A stretch of DNA of 32,478 nucleotides, taken from the NCBI GenBank assembly GCA_012719195.1, contig JAAYAV010000201.1:1-32478 (forward strand). Direction: 5' to 3'. The position numbers and the translations under genes are program-made. Position 1 is the first letter of the stretch, and each line of letters begins with the position of its first letter. Source of the DNA: Anaerolineae bacterium (GTDB lineage Bacteria; Chloroflexota; Anaerolineae; DRVO01). The notes beneath the pieces are model-generated. The model was not told where the DNA came from and searched no databases. It saw nothing but the letters and a program-made list of their open reading frames with translations. Positions 1 through 7,342 of the stretch are shown here, piece after piece.

Positions 1-777
1 ATGGGCAAGCGCCCCCACCTGTCGGTGGTGGACGTCAGCCTCGACGAAGCGAAGGACCTCCGGCGGCTTGCCGACGACCTCGGGGTGGAGATCTCCACCT
101 TGGCCGCCTACACCAACTTCACCGGGGGGCTGGAGAGCCGCGAAGTCCCCTTCGTGGAGATGCAGCTGGCCTACCTCAAGCGGATGGCAGAGCTGGGCGA
201 AGTGCTGGGCACGAAGGTCATGCGCATCTTCACCGGCTACTTCACCGACAAGCTCTCCTACCTGGCCCAGTGGAACCTCTGCGTAGACGCCGTGCGCGAA
301 GCAGCCGAGATCGCGGCGCAGCATGGAATCGCTCTGGGCGTGCAGAACCATCATGACATCGGCGTGAGCGCCGAGTCCTACGAGGACTTCCTCGATCAGG
401 TCGATCACCCCAACTGCAAGGCCATGTTCGACGCCTGGAGCATCGCCCTGCACGATAGCGACCTGTACTACTGGGCGCGCAAGCTTGCTCCTCGCATGGT
501 CCAGACCACCGTCGCCGATTATGTCAAGCACCCCCGCTGGCACCTGGACGCCAACGTCACCAACTACACGCGCGTCCTCCCCGACGAGCTCCTCATGGTC
601 CCCATGGGAGATGGCTTCATCGACTACGACGCCTTCTTCCGCGGCCTGAAGGAAGGCGGCTTCGACGGCTATGTCTCCTACGAGATGTGCTGGCAGATCC
701 GAGGCGGCGGCAGCCTGGAGAACCTTGATGCTTGTGCCGCCAAGAGCCTGGCCGAGATCCAGCGGCTGATCGGCTAG
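1..777 (+). CDS. sugar phosphate isomerase/epimerase family protein (5' end probably outside window)
   Basis: The protein belongs to the TIM-barrel xylose isomerase-like/AP endonuclease 2 family, which isomerises or epimerises sugars or inositol derivatives using a divalent metal. The 258 residues open at what corresponds to the end of strand 1, with helix 1 (SLDEAKDLRRLADDLG) and strand 2 (VEISTLAAY) following at once. The usual first strand and glycine-rich opening are absent, so the ATG at base 1 is probably an internal Met and the gene starts upstream. Likely metal-site residues lie in QNHHD (about 115-119), FDAW (about 139-142) and the terminal YEMCW glutamate (about 228). The first of these has Gln where Glu is common. 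The substrate cannot be told from sequence. The gene ends convergently with the transporter at 840-1703, with a shared terminator between them. Confidence 0.85.
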   Translation: MGKRPHLSVVDVSLDEAKDLRRLADDLGVEISTLAAYTNFTGGLESREVPFVEMQLAYLKRMAELGEVLGTKVMRIFTGYFTDKLSYLAQWNLCVDAVREAAEIAAQHGIALGVQNHHDIGVSAESYEDFLDQVDHPNCKAMFDAWSIALHDSDLYYWARKLAPRMVQTTVADYVKHPRWHLDANVTNYTRVLPDELLMVPMGDGFIDYDAFFRGLKEGGFDGYVSYEMCWQIRGGGSLENLDACAAKSLAEIQRLIG

Positions 778-797
778 CCGCTCCCGGCGCGTCAGCC

Positions 798-827
798 TCG
801 GGCGTCCTGCCGGAGCAGGACGCCCGA
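798..827. terminator. bidirectional stem-loop terminator between convergent genes
   Basis: A perfect 12-bp inverted repeat, TCGGGCGTCCTG (798-809) and CAGGACGCCCGA (816-827), encloses a 6-base loop. It sits in the 62-base gap between the stops of the isomerase (777) and the minus-strand transporter (840). The stem is very GC-rich. The T-run is weak on both sides (tctcctt on +), so it may act as a bidirectional terminator or an mRNA 3'-end stabiliser. Confidence 0.75.
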
Positions 828-839
828 TCTCCTTCCGGC

Positions 840-1703
840 CTAGAGGTTCAGCAACAGCACCGCCGGCACCGCCAGCGCCATCCCCGCCAGTGCTCGACGC
901 CCCGGCCGCTCCGACCACACCACCATGCCGGCAACCGCTCCAGCCAGCATGGTGCCGACGCTGGTCACGGGGTACACCAAGATGCCCGGCAGCGCCTTCA
1001 GCGCTGCCAGCAACAGGAAGGTGGCCGCCACGTTGGCGGCGCCAAGAATCAGGCCCAGGCCCAGGCCACCGGTGCTGACGGGTTCGCGGTTCTGCGCCCA
1101 GTGCGCGCCGGAGGCGATGCTCGCCCAGCCAAAGAGGGAGAACAGGTACCCGTAGCGGTAGGTGCCCAGCCCCAGCTCTTCGACCAACTTGGGGGCCACC
1201 ATCACCATTCCCTGAACCACAAACAGCGCCGCCAGGATGAGCGCGATGCTCGAGCGGGGCGCGGCCGTAGCTTCTGCGGCATCAGCCTCCCCGTGACCAG
1301 AGCTCAGGAGAACGAGTGCCACCAGGGCCGCCAGGAGGGCCGCCGTCTGCAGCAGCGTCGGTCGCTCGCCCCAGAAGACGATCGAGGCGAGGATGGGAAT
1401 CGCCACCGCCACGCTTGACACCGGCTGGGCCACCGAGAGGCCCGCTCGCTCTATGGCACGGAAGTTCACGAAGAAACCGACGACGTAGAACAGCCCGGCC
1501 GCCTGGCCCACCACCCACAGCAAGGGGCGCCCGGCCTCTTCTGGTGCCTGGGCGAGAAGGAAGAGCGAGATCAAGGCGGCAAACAGGTAGTTGATGAAGG
1601 CGATGGGCGTAGGAGGGTAGCCCAGCGCACCGGCGAGCTTGAGCAGTATCCCGAATGCCGCGAAGGCGATGAACGCGCCGATAAGTGCCGCCACAGTCTC
1701 CAT
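840..1703 (-). CDS. EamA/DMT-family 10-TM transporter
   Basis: This is a predicted inner-membrane permease of the drug/metabolite transporter superfamily (EamA type), exporting or importing an unknown small metabolite. From the ATG at 1703 it is 287 residues, normal for the family. It has about ten hydrophobic helices in two repeats of five, split by a polar linker near residues 135-150 (GHGEADAAEAT). The FWGERP (first half) and VWSERP (second half) loops after helices 4 and 9 are the typical EamA signature. The reading frame stays open about 74 codons upstream of this ATG, but that extension is Arg-rich, non-hydrophobic and lies in intergenic-looking DNA, so I chose the start just before the first membrane helix. 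The ribosome site is weak. A small palindrome (1706-1720) lies directly upstream. It is the only minus-strand gene in the window. Confidence 0.85.
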   Translation of the reverse strand: METVAALIGAFIAFAAFGILLKLAGALGYPPTPIAFINYLFAALISLFLLAQAPEEAGRPLLWVVGQAAGLFYVVGFFVNFRAIERAGLSVAQPVSSVAVAIPILASIVFWGERPTLLQTAALLAALVALVLLSSGHGEADAAEATAAPRSSIALILAALFVVQGMVMVAPKLVEELGLGTYRYGYLFSLFGWASIASGAHWAQNREPVSTGGLGLGLILGAANVAATFLLLAALKALPGILVYPVTSVGTMLAGAVAGMVVWSERPGRRALAGMALAVPAVLLLNL

Positions 1704-1705
1704 CC

Positions 1706-1720
1706 TGCCACGTAGTGGCA
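1706..1720. promoter_or_regulatory. inverted repeat at the EamA gene start, possible operator or 5'-UTR hairpin
   Basis: TGCCAC-GTA-GTGGCA is a perfect 6-bp dyad with a 3-base spacer, ending 2 bases before the minus-strand ATG at 1703. Its position over the ribosome-binding region fits an operator or a translation-affecting hairpin. No regulator gene is adjacent, so the role is a guess. Confidence 0.3.
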
Positions 1721-1924
1721 CAACGGCCGTCCTGTAAATCCGGCCGGGCCCGGGGCCAATGCTAGCGCAGTGATCCGCAGGGCCCAAACCGAAGGCGCGG
1801 TCACCCGTAGAGCGGCCGGTTTGCGCCCGCCATCCTGCGGCCACTACCATGTCCACCGTCTTCACCACGCGGATCGCCGGCCGGTGGCTCGCCGGCAGCA
1901 GGCGCCAATCACTCCGGAGGAGCA

Positions 1925-3649
1925 ATGGCTCTCACCCCGTCAGCTCACCGCTCGCGGCCACGGTCGGACATCCGGCTAACCTTCCCCGACGGCATCGTCA
2001 TATCCGGCCCCCGAGAGGCTCCGCTCGAGACGTTCGTCGAGGCCTGGAAGGTGGAGGCAGAGCGGGAGACCGACGTCGTAACCGCCGTGCTCCTGGACCA
2101 GCAACTCCGTCCGCTGAGCTACGTTCCCTCCGGCGACGAGTCGGTGGCGCCCCTCGACCTCACGACGGCCGACGGCACGCGAGTTTACAAGCGCTCCCTG
2201 GTACTGGTCATAGTGGCGGCGGTGCGAAGGCTGTTCCCAGGCGCCCGCGTGAACGTCGACCACTCCATCACCGCCAACGGCCTCTACTGCACCATCAGCG
2301 GGAGGGAACCGCTGACCGCGGAGGAAGTGGGGGCGCTGGAGCGAGAGGTGAGGGCTCTGGTAGCTGCCGACTTGCCCATCACCGCGACCACCATGCCTCT
2401 GTCCGGGGCCCTGGAGCTCTTTGAGCGGGTGGGCTACGTGCAGACGGTGCGCCTACTCAGCACGCACTCTTCCAGCACCGTCCGGGTCCACCAGCTGGAC
2501 GGTACACCTGCCGTCTTCTTCGATCTGCTCGTGCCGCGCACTGGCCTGCTCAGCCGCTTCCGCCTCGAGCACGAGGACGACGGGTTCATCGTGCTGCTGC
2601 CGCTCCCGGAGGACCCGGAGCGCTTCCCGGAGGAGACGCACTTCCCCAAGCTCACGCGGGAGTTCCGCACCGCCTCGCGCTGGCTCCGGGACATCGGAGC
2701 CGGCGACGCCGGTCTGGTGAACCAGGCCATAGAGGGCCATCGCTTCCGCGAGCTGGTGCTGGTAGCCGAGGCGCTACACGAGCGCCGAATTGCAGCCATC
2801 GCCCAAGCAATCACCGAGCGCCGGGGCGTCCGTATCGTCTTCATCTCCGGCCCGAGTTCCTCCGGCAAGACCACCTTCTCCAAGCGCCTCGGCATCCAGT
2901 TGGCTGCCAGCAGCATCCGGGCCTTTGCTGTGGCCATGGACGACTACTTCGTCGACCGCGACAAGACCCCGATCGGCGAGGACGGCGCCCGGGACTTCGA
3001 GGCCTTCGATGCGGTTGACCACGAGCTTTTCCAGGAACACATGCTGGCCCTCCTTCGGGGCGAGCGCGTGCGGATGCCGCGCTACGACTTCCACTCGGGT
3101 ACGCGCGTGGGTGGGCCCGAGGTCGAACTCCCCGACGACACCGTCTTGATCGTCGAAGGCATACACGGGCTCAACCCCCAGCTGCTCCCCAAGGCGCCCC
3201 CCGAGGCACTCTTCCGCGTCTATGTCTCCTGCCTGACCCAGCTGCGGCTCGATCACCACAGCTATGTCTCGACCTCGGATGCCCGGCTTCTCCGGCGCCT
3301 AGTGCGCGATGCCCGCACACGCGGCTACACCGCCGAGGCGACGGTCCTGCGTTGGCAGTCGGTCCGGCGTGGCGAGCGCTCCTATGTGTTCCCCTATCAG
3401 GAGCGAGCCGACGTCCTTTTCAACTCCGCTCTGCCCTACGAGACGGCCGTACTCAAGCCCCTGGCCGAGCCTCTGCTGCTGCCGTACGATCACAACTCCC
3501 TCGCCGCGACAGAAGTGCAGCGCCTGCTGGGCATTCTGCAGCTCTTTCGACCGGCACAGGCCGAGGTCGTTCCGGACAACTCCCTGTTTCGGGAGTTCAT
3601 TGGGGGCAGCATCATGGAACACGTCCACCTGGCCGGCGGTCTCAGCTAG
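1925..3649 (+). CDS. uridine kinase-like P-loop protein with N-terminal TGS/tRNA-synthetase-like domains
   Basis: This is a 574-residue fusion protein. Residues about 15-75 resemble a TGS-type small beta domain. Residues about 75-290 resemble the tRNA-synthetase second additional domain seen in ThrRS/AlaRS (e.g. VDHSITANGLYCTI). Residues about 290-500 are a uridine kinase/phosphoribulokinase-like NTPase, with Walker A GPSSSGKTT at 309-317, a DDYF motif after it, and the PRYDFHSG and IVEGIHG elements of uridine kinases. The kinase part would phosphorylate uridine/cytidine or a related substrate. The role of the front half is unknown, although this architecture recurs in Thermotogae and Chloroflexi. 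The ATG at 1925 has a strong GGAGGAG ribosome site 3-9 bases upstream. It is monocistronic, bounded by a 221-base divergent spacer and the terminator at 3678. Confidence 0.88.
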   Translation: MALTPSAHRSRPRSDIRLTFPDGIVISGPREAPLETFVEAWKVEAERETDVVTAVLLDQQLRPLSYVPSGDESVAPLDLTTADGTRVYKRSLVLVIVAAVRRLFPGARVNVDHSITANGLYCTISGREPLTAEEVGALEREVRALVAADLPITATTMPLSGALELFERVGYVQTVRLLSTHSSSTVRVHQLDGTPAVFFDLLVPRTGLLSRFRLEHEDDGFIVLLPLPEDPERFPEETHFPKLTREFRTASRWLRDIGAGDAGLVNQAIEGHRFRELVLVAEALHERRIAAIAQAITERRGVRIVFISGPSSSGKTTFSKRLGIQLAASSIRAFAVAMDDYFVDRDKTPIGEDGARDFEAFDAVDHELFQEHMLALLRGERVRMPRYDFHSGTRVGGPEVELPDDTVLIVEGIHGLNPQLLPKAPPEALFRVYVSCLTQLRLDHHSYVSTSDARLLRRLVRDARTRGYTAEATVLRWQSVRRGERSYVFPYQERADVLFNSALPYETAVLKPLAEPLLLPYDHNSLAATEVQRLLGILQLFRPAQAEVVPDNSLFREFIGGSIMEHVHLAGGLS

Positions 3650-3677
3650 CCGCCGGAAGGCCAATGCCAACGTCAGC

Positions 3678-3710
3678 AACGAGCGTTCCGGAGGCTCCGG
3701 AGCGCTCGTT
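3678..3710 (+). terminator. rho-independent terminator after the uridine kinase-like gene
   Basis: AACGAGCG (3678-3685) pairs with CGCTCGTT (3703-3710), and inside that TCCGG (3687-3691) pairs with CCGGA (3697-3701) around AGGCT. A single T-G wobble joins the two stems. The tract after it is CTTTGCTG. It lies 28 bases after the stop at 3649 and before the prfA promoter. Confidence 0.85.
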
Positions 3711-3712
3711 CT

Positions 3713-3741
3713 TTGCTGCGCCTCGGCGGCCACACTATATT
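3713..3741 (+). promoter_or_regulatory. probable housekeeping-sigma promoter for the prfA operon
   Basis: TTGCTG (3713-3718), a 17-base spacer and TATATT (3736-3741) form a reasonable -35/-10 pair directly after the upstream terminator and 41 bases before the prfA ATG. TATATT is the most AT-rich hexamer in a GC-rich spacer. The -35 is a weak match (TTG only). Confidence 0.5.
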
Positions 3742-3782
3742 GGGTACCGAGGATCATTTCGCTCTAGTCATTGGAAGGAAGC

Positions 3783-4856
3783 ATGCAAGATAGGCTCGAC
3801 GCCATCGCGCGCCGATTCGAAGAACTCGAGGCCCAACTGGCCGACCCGCAGATCGCCACCGACCCGGACGCGTACCGCCAACTGGCGCAGGAGCGCTCCG
3901 ACCTGGTGCCCATCGCTGACGGCTACCGTCAACTGGTGGAAATAGAGAACGCCCTCGCCGGTGCGGAGGAGATGCTCCGTGACGACGACCCGGAGATGCG
4001 GGCGCTCGCCTCGGCCGAGGTCGACGAACTCACCGCCACCCGGGATGCGCTGGGCCACCGGTTGCAGGTCATGCTGCTTCCGCCCGATCCGCTCGACAAG
4101 ACGGACGTCATAATCGAAGTTCGCGCCGGCACCGGGGGCGATGAGGCAGCCTTGTTCGCCGCCGAGTTGGCCCGCATGTACATGCGCTACGCTGAGTCCA
4201 AGGGCTGGTCCAGTGAAGTAGTGAGCGCCAACGAGATCGGGATCGGCGGCTACAAGGAGATCGTCTTCACCATTCGAGGCAAGGGAGTCTACTCCCGCCT
4301 CCGTTACGAGAGCGGCGTCCACCGCGTTCAGCGAGTCCCCAAGACCGAGTCTAGCGGCCGCATCCACACCTCCACTGCCACCGTGGCCGTCCTCCCGGAG
4401 CTGGAAGACGTCGAGATCGAGATCGACCCGAACGACGTCGAATTGGAGGTCTATCGCTCCTCGGGGCCGGGCGGGCAGCACATGCAGAAGAACTCCACCG
4501 CGGTGCGCCTGACCTACAAGCCCACCGGCATGGTTGTCGAGAGCCAGAATGAGCGCTCGCAGCTGCAGAACCGAGTGCGGGCCATGTCGGTCCTCCGCGC
4601 CCGGCTGTACGCCCTCGAGCTGGAGAAGCGGGCCAGCGCCCTCTCCGATGAGAGGCGGTCGCAGGTAGGTACGGCCGAGCGAAGCGAGAAGATCCGCACT
4701 TACAACTTCCCCCAGAATCGCATCACCGACCATCGCCTCGGCCTTACTAGCCACCGGCTGGTCCTGGTCCTGGAGGGCGATCTGGACGAGTTCATCGACG
4801 CGCTGGTCAGTTGGCAGGAAGAGAAGCGGCTGCAAGAGATAGCGGCGGGCGCGTAG
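3783..4856 (+). CDS. prfA: peptide chain release factor 1 (RF1)
   Basis: RF1 reads UAA/UAG in the ribosomal A site and triggers hydrolysis of the finished peptide. The 357-residue protein has the usual order: helical domain 1 (1-100), a domain with the stop-codon-reading PxT tripeptide (PKT, 186-188, in VQRVPKTESSGRIHTSTATV), and the catalytic loop SGPGGQH with GGQ at 230-232. PxT rather than SPF marks it as RF1, not RF2. The frame opens at a TTG at 3771, but the ATG at 3783 has an AAGGA ribosome site and gives the canonical MQDRL start. It is the first gene of the long operon. It is followed by prmC, which modifies the GGQ glutamine, a widely conserved pairing. Confidence 0.97.
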   Translation: MQDRLDAIARRFEELEAQLADPQIATDPDAYRQLAQERSDLVPIADGYRQLVEIENALAGAEEMLRDDDPEMRALASAEVDELTATRDALGHRLQVMLLPPDPLDKTDVIIEVRAGTGGDEAALFAAELARMYMRYAESKGWSSEVVSANEIGIGGYKEIVFTIRGKGVYSRLRYESGVHRVQRVPKTESSGRIHTSTATVAVLPELEDVEIEIDPNDVELEVYRSSGPGGQHMQKNSTAVRLTYKPTGMVVESQNERSQLQNRVRAMSVLRARLYALELEKRASALSDERRSQVGTAERSEKIRTYNFPQNRITDHRLGLTSHRLVLVLEGDLDEFIDALVSWQEEKRLQEIAAGA

Positions 4857-5719
4857 AAAACCGCCTGAGCACCATCTCAGAGCTGATCCGGCAGGCGACC
4901 GCCCAGCTGGACGATGGTAGCGAGTCGCCACGCGGTCGGTCTACCGTCGAGTCTCTGTTGGCCCATGTGCTCGGGAGGCCGGTCTCGTGGCTGTACGCGC
5001 ACGCCGAGTTATACCCCGCGCTAGACCAAATTGACGCCTTCCACGAGTTGCTCCGCCAGCTGTTGGCCGGAGTGCCACCGGAGTACCTGACCGGTCGGGC
5101 GGCCTTCCACAGCATCGAACTCCTCGTCACTCCTGCCGTGCTGGTACCGCGGCCTGAGACGGAAACGCTGGTTGACCTTGCCCTAGAGCGGTTGGCCGGC
5201 AGGCAGCGGCCTCGCATCGCCGACGTCGGAACGGGATCCGGTGCCATCGCCCTCGCCCTGGCCCACGCCCGCCCGGACGCACTGATCGTAGCCACCGAGC
5301 TGTCCTCTTCAGCTTTGCGCGTGGCGGCACGCAACGTGCAAGAGCAGAGACAGGAGGCGCGCGTGCTCCTGGTCCAGACCGATCTGCTGGAGGGCGTGGA
5401 CGGCCGCTTTGACTTAGTGGCTGCTAATCTGCCCTACGTCAGCGACGGCGACCTGGAGGGCGTGTCGGCTGCAGTGTCACGTTACGAGCCATGGCTGGCC
5501 CTAGCCGGCGGCGCCGATGGGCTGGACCTGATGCGCCGCCTCCTGAGGCAGCTGCCCCGGCAAGTGCGGCCCGGGGGTTGGGCCCTGCTGGAGATCGGTG
5601 CGGGACAGGGGCAGGCGGCGTCTGAGGCGGCCCGGCTTGCGGTGCCCAGCGCTGAGCTCCGCGTTCTGCCCGATGCCTGGGAGCGCGATCGCGTGCTCAC
5701 ACTGAGGTTCGCCGGATGA
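4811..5719 (+). CDS. prmC: release-factor glutamine N5-methyltransferase (PrmC/HemK)
   Basis: PrmC methylates the GGQ glutamine of release factors using S-adenosylmethionine. The helical N-terminal domain (about 18-100) is followed by a Rossmann methyltransferase with the SAM loop VGTGSG at 139-144 (numbered from 4811). The catalytic tetrapeptide is NLPY (206-209) rather than the common NPPY. Asn, the second Pro and Tyr are kept. The start is uncertain. The frame opens at TTG 4811, overlapping prfA by 46 bases. Homology suggests a beginning near LSTISELIRQA, whose nearest start-like codon is a CTG at 4865. No clear ribosome site marks either, so translational coupling to prfA is likely. The stop overlaps the next gene (ATGA). 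Confidence 0.93.
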   Translation: MAGREAAARDSGGRVENRLSTISELIRQATAQLDDGSESPRGRSTVESLLAHVLGRPVSWLYAHAELYPALDQIDAFHELLRQLLAGVPPEYLTGRAAFHSIELLVTPAVLVPRPETETLVDLALERLAGRQRPRIADVGTGSGAIALALAHARPDALIVATELSSSALRVAARNVQEQRQEARVLLVQTDLLEGVDGRFDLVAANLPYVSDGDLEGVSAAVSRYEPWLALAGGADGLDLMRRLLRQLPRQVRPGGWALLEIGAGQGQAASEAARLAVPSAELRVLPDAWERDRVLTLRFAG

Positions 5720-6357
5720 GCGCCCTGATCCTGCCGCCCACCGATGCGTCAGTGCAGCTGGTGGCCCAGGCGCTGGTGCGGGGAGAGCTCTGCGTCATTC
5801 CCACCGACACGGTCTACGGAGTGGCGGCAGCGGTGGCCGCAGAGCCGGTGCGACGCCTGTACCGGGCCAAGGGGCGCCCCGAGTCGCGGCCGATTCCGGT
5901 GCTTCTGGCGGGGCTGGACGAGGTAGGCCAAGTGGCGGCACAGTGGCCGCCGGCCGCGGCCGCCATCGCCGCGTGTTTCTGGCCCGGCGCCCTCACGCTG
6001 GTGCTGCCGGCGCGCCATTGGCTGCCGGTCGAGGTGACAGGCGGGACGGGTACGGTGGGACTGCGGTGGCCGGCCGGTCGCTTGGTCCAGCAGGTCATTC
6101 GGATGGCCGGCGGCATGCTGGCCGTGACCAGCGCCAACCGGTCCGGGGAGCTCCCCGCCACCACCGCCGAGCAGGCCCTGGAGGCGCTCGGAGGGCTGGT
6201 GACCTACGTTCTCGATGGCGGAGACCTGGCGGGCAACCGCGCCTCCACGGTGGTGGCCATACGCGCCGGCGAGGTACAGGTCCTCCGCGAGGGACCCATC
6301 GAGCGCAGCGAGATAGAAGCGGTCGTGGGCAGCAGGCGGCCGGTTGATCACAGTTAG
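5716..6357 (+). CDS. tsaC: L-threonylcarbamoyladenylate synthase (Sua5/YrdC/YwlC family)
   Basis: This enzyme makes threonylcarbamoyl-AMP from threonine, bicarbonate and ATP, the first step to t6A at position 37 of ANN-decoding tRNAs. The 213 residues cover the YrdC domain with family motifs PTDTVYGVAAAV (about 30-41), KGRPESRPIPVL, WPGALTLVLPA and TSANRSGE (about 138-145). There is no Sua5 C-terminal domain, which fits the short TsaC/YwlC-like form. The ATG overlaps the prmC stop in an ATGA junction. The prfA-prmC-sua5-rpiB order is common in Gram-positive and Chloroflexota-like genomes. Confidence 0.94.
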   Translation: MSALILPPTDASVQLVAQALVRGELCVIPTDTVYGVAAAVAAEPVRRLYRAKGRPESRPIPVLLAGLDEVGQVAAQWPPAAAAIAACFWPGALTLVLPARHWLPVEVTGGTGTVGLRWPAGRLVQQVIRMAGGMLAVTSANRSGELPATTAEQALEALGGLVTYVLDGGDLAGNRASTVVAIRAGEVQVLREGPIERSEIEAVVGSRRPVDHS

Positions 6358-6367
6358 GAGCAGGACC

Positions 6368-6823
6368 TTGAAGATAGTGCTGGCATCAGACCACGCCGGG
6401 GCGACGCTGAAAGCCGACCTCGTGGAGTACGTCGCTTCGCTCGGGCATGAGACTCGGGACCTGGGCGCCGATGGCAGCTGTTCCGTAGACTACCCTCAGT
6501 TTGCCCAGCAGGCGGCCCGCGCAGTGATCGACGGACGGGCCGACCGAGCCATTCTCATTTGCGGCACCGGCCTCGGCATGAGCATGGCCGCCAACAAGGT
6601 ACGCGGCATTCGGGCGGCGCTCTGCCACGAGTGCTACTCCGCTCGCATGGCCCGGGAGCACAATGACGCCAACGTCCTCTGCCTGGGGCAGCGTGTGGTT
6701 GGAGTTGGGCTGGCGCGTGACGTGGTGCGCACATTCCTGGAGGCGCAGTTCTCTCAGGGACCCAATCACCGCCGCCGCCTGGACATGATCGCGGAATCAG
6801 AGTCGGGCGCCGAAGCAGTATGA
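6368..6823 (+). CDS. rpiB: ribose-5-phosphate isomerase B
   Basis: RpiB interconverts ribose-5-phosphate and ribulose-5-phosphate. From TTG 6368 the protein begins MKIVLASDHAG, the canonical RpiB opening. AGGAG at 6356-6360 lies 7 bases upstream. The open frame extends to TTG 6344, but that start would add eight residues not seen in the family. It is 151 residues. Asp8 and His9 in SDHAG, Cys65 in ICGTGLGMS (the catalytic base position), and the EHNDANVLCLG block are all present. RpiB-type enzymes can also act on allose- or galactose-6-phosphate, but the operon context favours ribose-5-phosphate. The stop overlaps the next gene. Confidence 0.95.
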   Translation: MKIVLASDHAGATLKADLVEYVASLGHETRDLGADGSCSVDYPQFAQQAARAVIDGRADRAILICGTGLGMSMAANKVRGIRAALCHECYSARMAREHNDANVLCLGQRVVGVGLARDVVRTFLEAQFSQGPNHRRRLDMIAESESGAEAV

Positions 6824-7335
6824 GAGCAGGCGGCGCCATAGCTCCGGCCGCGGTGGTCATGGTCCTGGGCGTGTGGCTGTCCTTGGAGACCGTGTCGCCG
6901 TCCGGATTCGACGCCGAACTCCATTGGCCCCTGCTCATCACTGCCGCCGGAGCCTGCTACATCCTGGGGTATCTAGTGGGAGGAGGTCCGTGGCAGATCT
7001 TCCTGGGGCTTCTCGCCACCGGCTCCGGCATAGTCATGTACGGGTTCAGTGGCGGCCTGCTGGAGTGGTCGCTGCTGCCGGAGCTCTGGCCGGTCTTCCT
7101 GCTGCTGCTCGGCATCGCCGGCCTAGCCTACCTGGTGGCCTCACACGACGCTCCCTGGCCCCTGGTCGTGCCCGCGCTGGGTACCCTGCTTACCGGCTCC
7201 ACCGGCCTGCTCTATGCCCTGGGCCTGGTCACCCTGGACCCCATGGGACAACTCCGCCTTCTCTGGCCCGCCCTGCTGGTGTTGACGGGCCTGACCGGAA
7301 TCCTCCAGGCCCTCTGGCACGCCGTCAGCCGTTGA
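6820..7335 (+). CDS. small multi-pass membrane protein, function unknown
   Basis: This 171-residue protein is almost entirely hydrophobic. About five to six membrane helices are visible at roughly 5-22, 34-55, 57-75, 84-105, 110-135 and 142-165, separated by short polar loops. Tryptophans and Gly-Gly pairs occur at helix edges. It resembles the general LiaF-like/DUF5668 type of helix-bundle membrane protein, but I do not assign a family. The ATG overlaps the rpiB stop by ATGA. It lies between housekeeping genes and the glycosyltransferases. Confidence 0.8.
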   Translation: MRAGGAIAPAAVVMVLGVWLSLETVSPSGFDAELHWPLLITAAGACYILGYLVGGGPWQIFLGLLATGSGIVMYGFSGGLLEWSLLPELWPVFLLLLGIAGLAYLVASHDAPWPLVVPALGTLLTGSTGLLYALGLVTLDPMGQLRLLWPALLVLTGLTGILQALWHAVSR

Positions 7336-7342
7336 GGCAAGT

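Noticed and set aside
1704..1924. Housekeeping promoter for the uridine kinase-like gene in the 221-base divergent gap
   Set aside because: Only a poor TTGCGC/TACCAT pair with 18-base spacing could be found; not convincing in this GC-rich stretch.
3768..4931. 387-codon open frame on the minus strand across prfA
   Set aside because: It is the mirror of a clear RF1 gene; the protein has no recognisable motif and is a by-product of high GC content.
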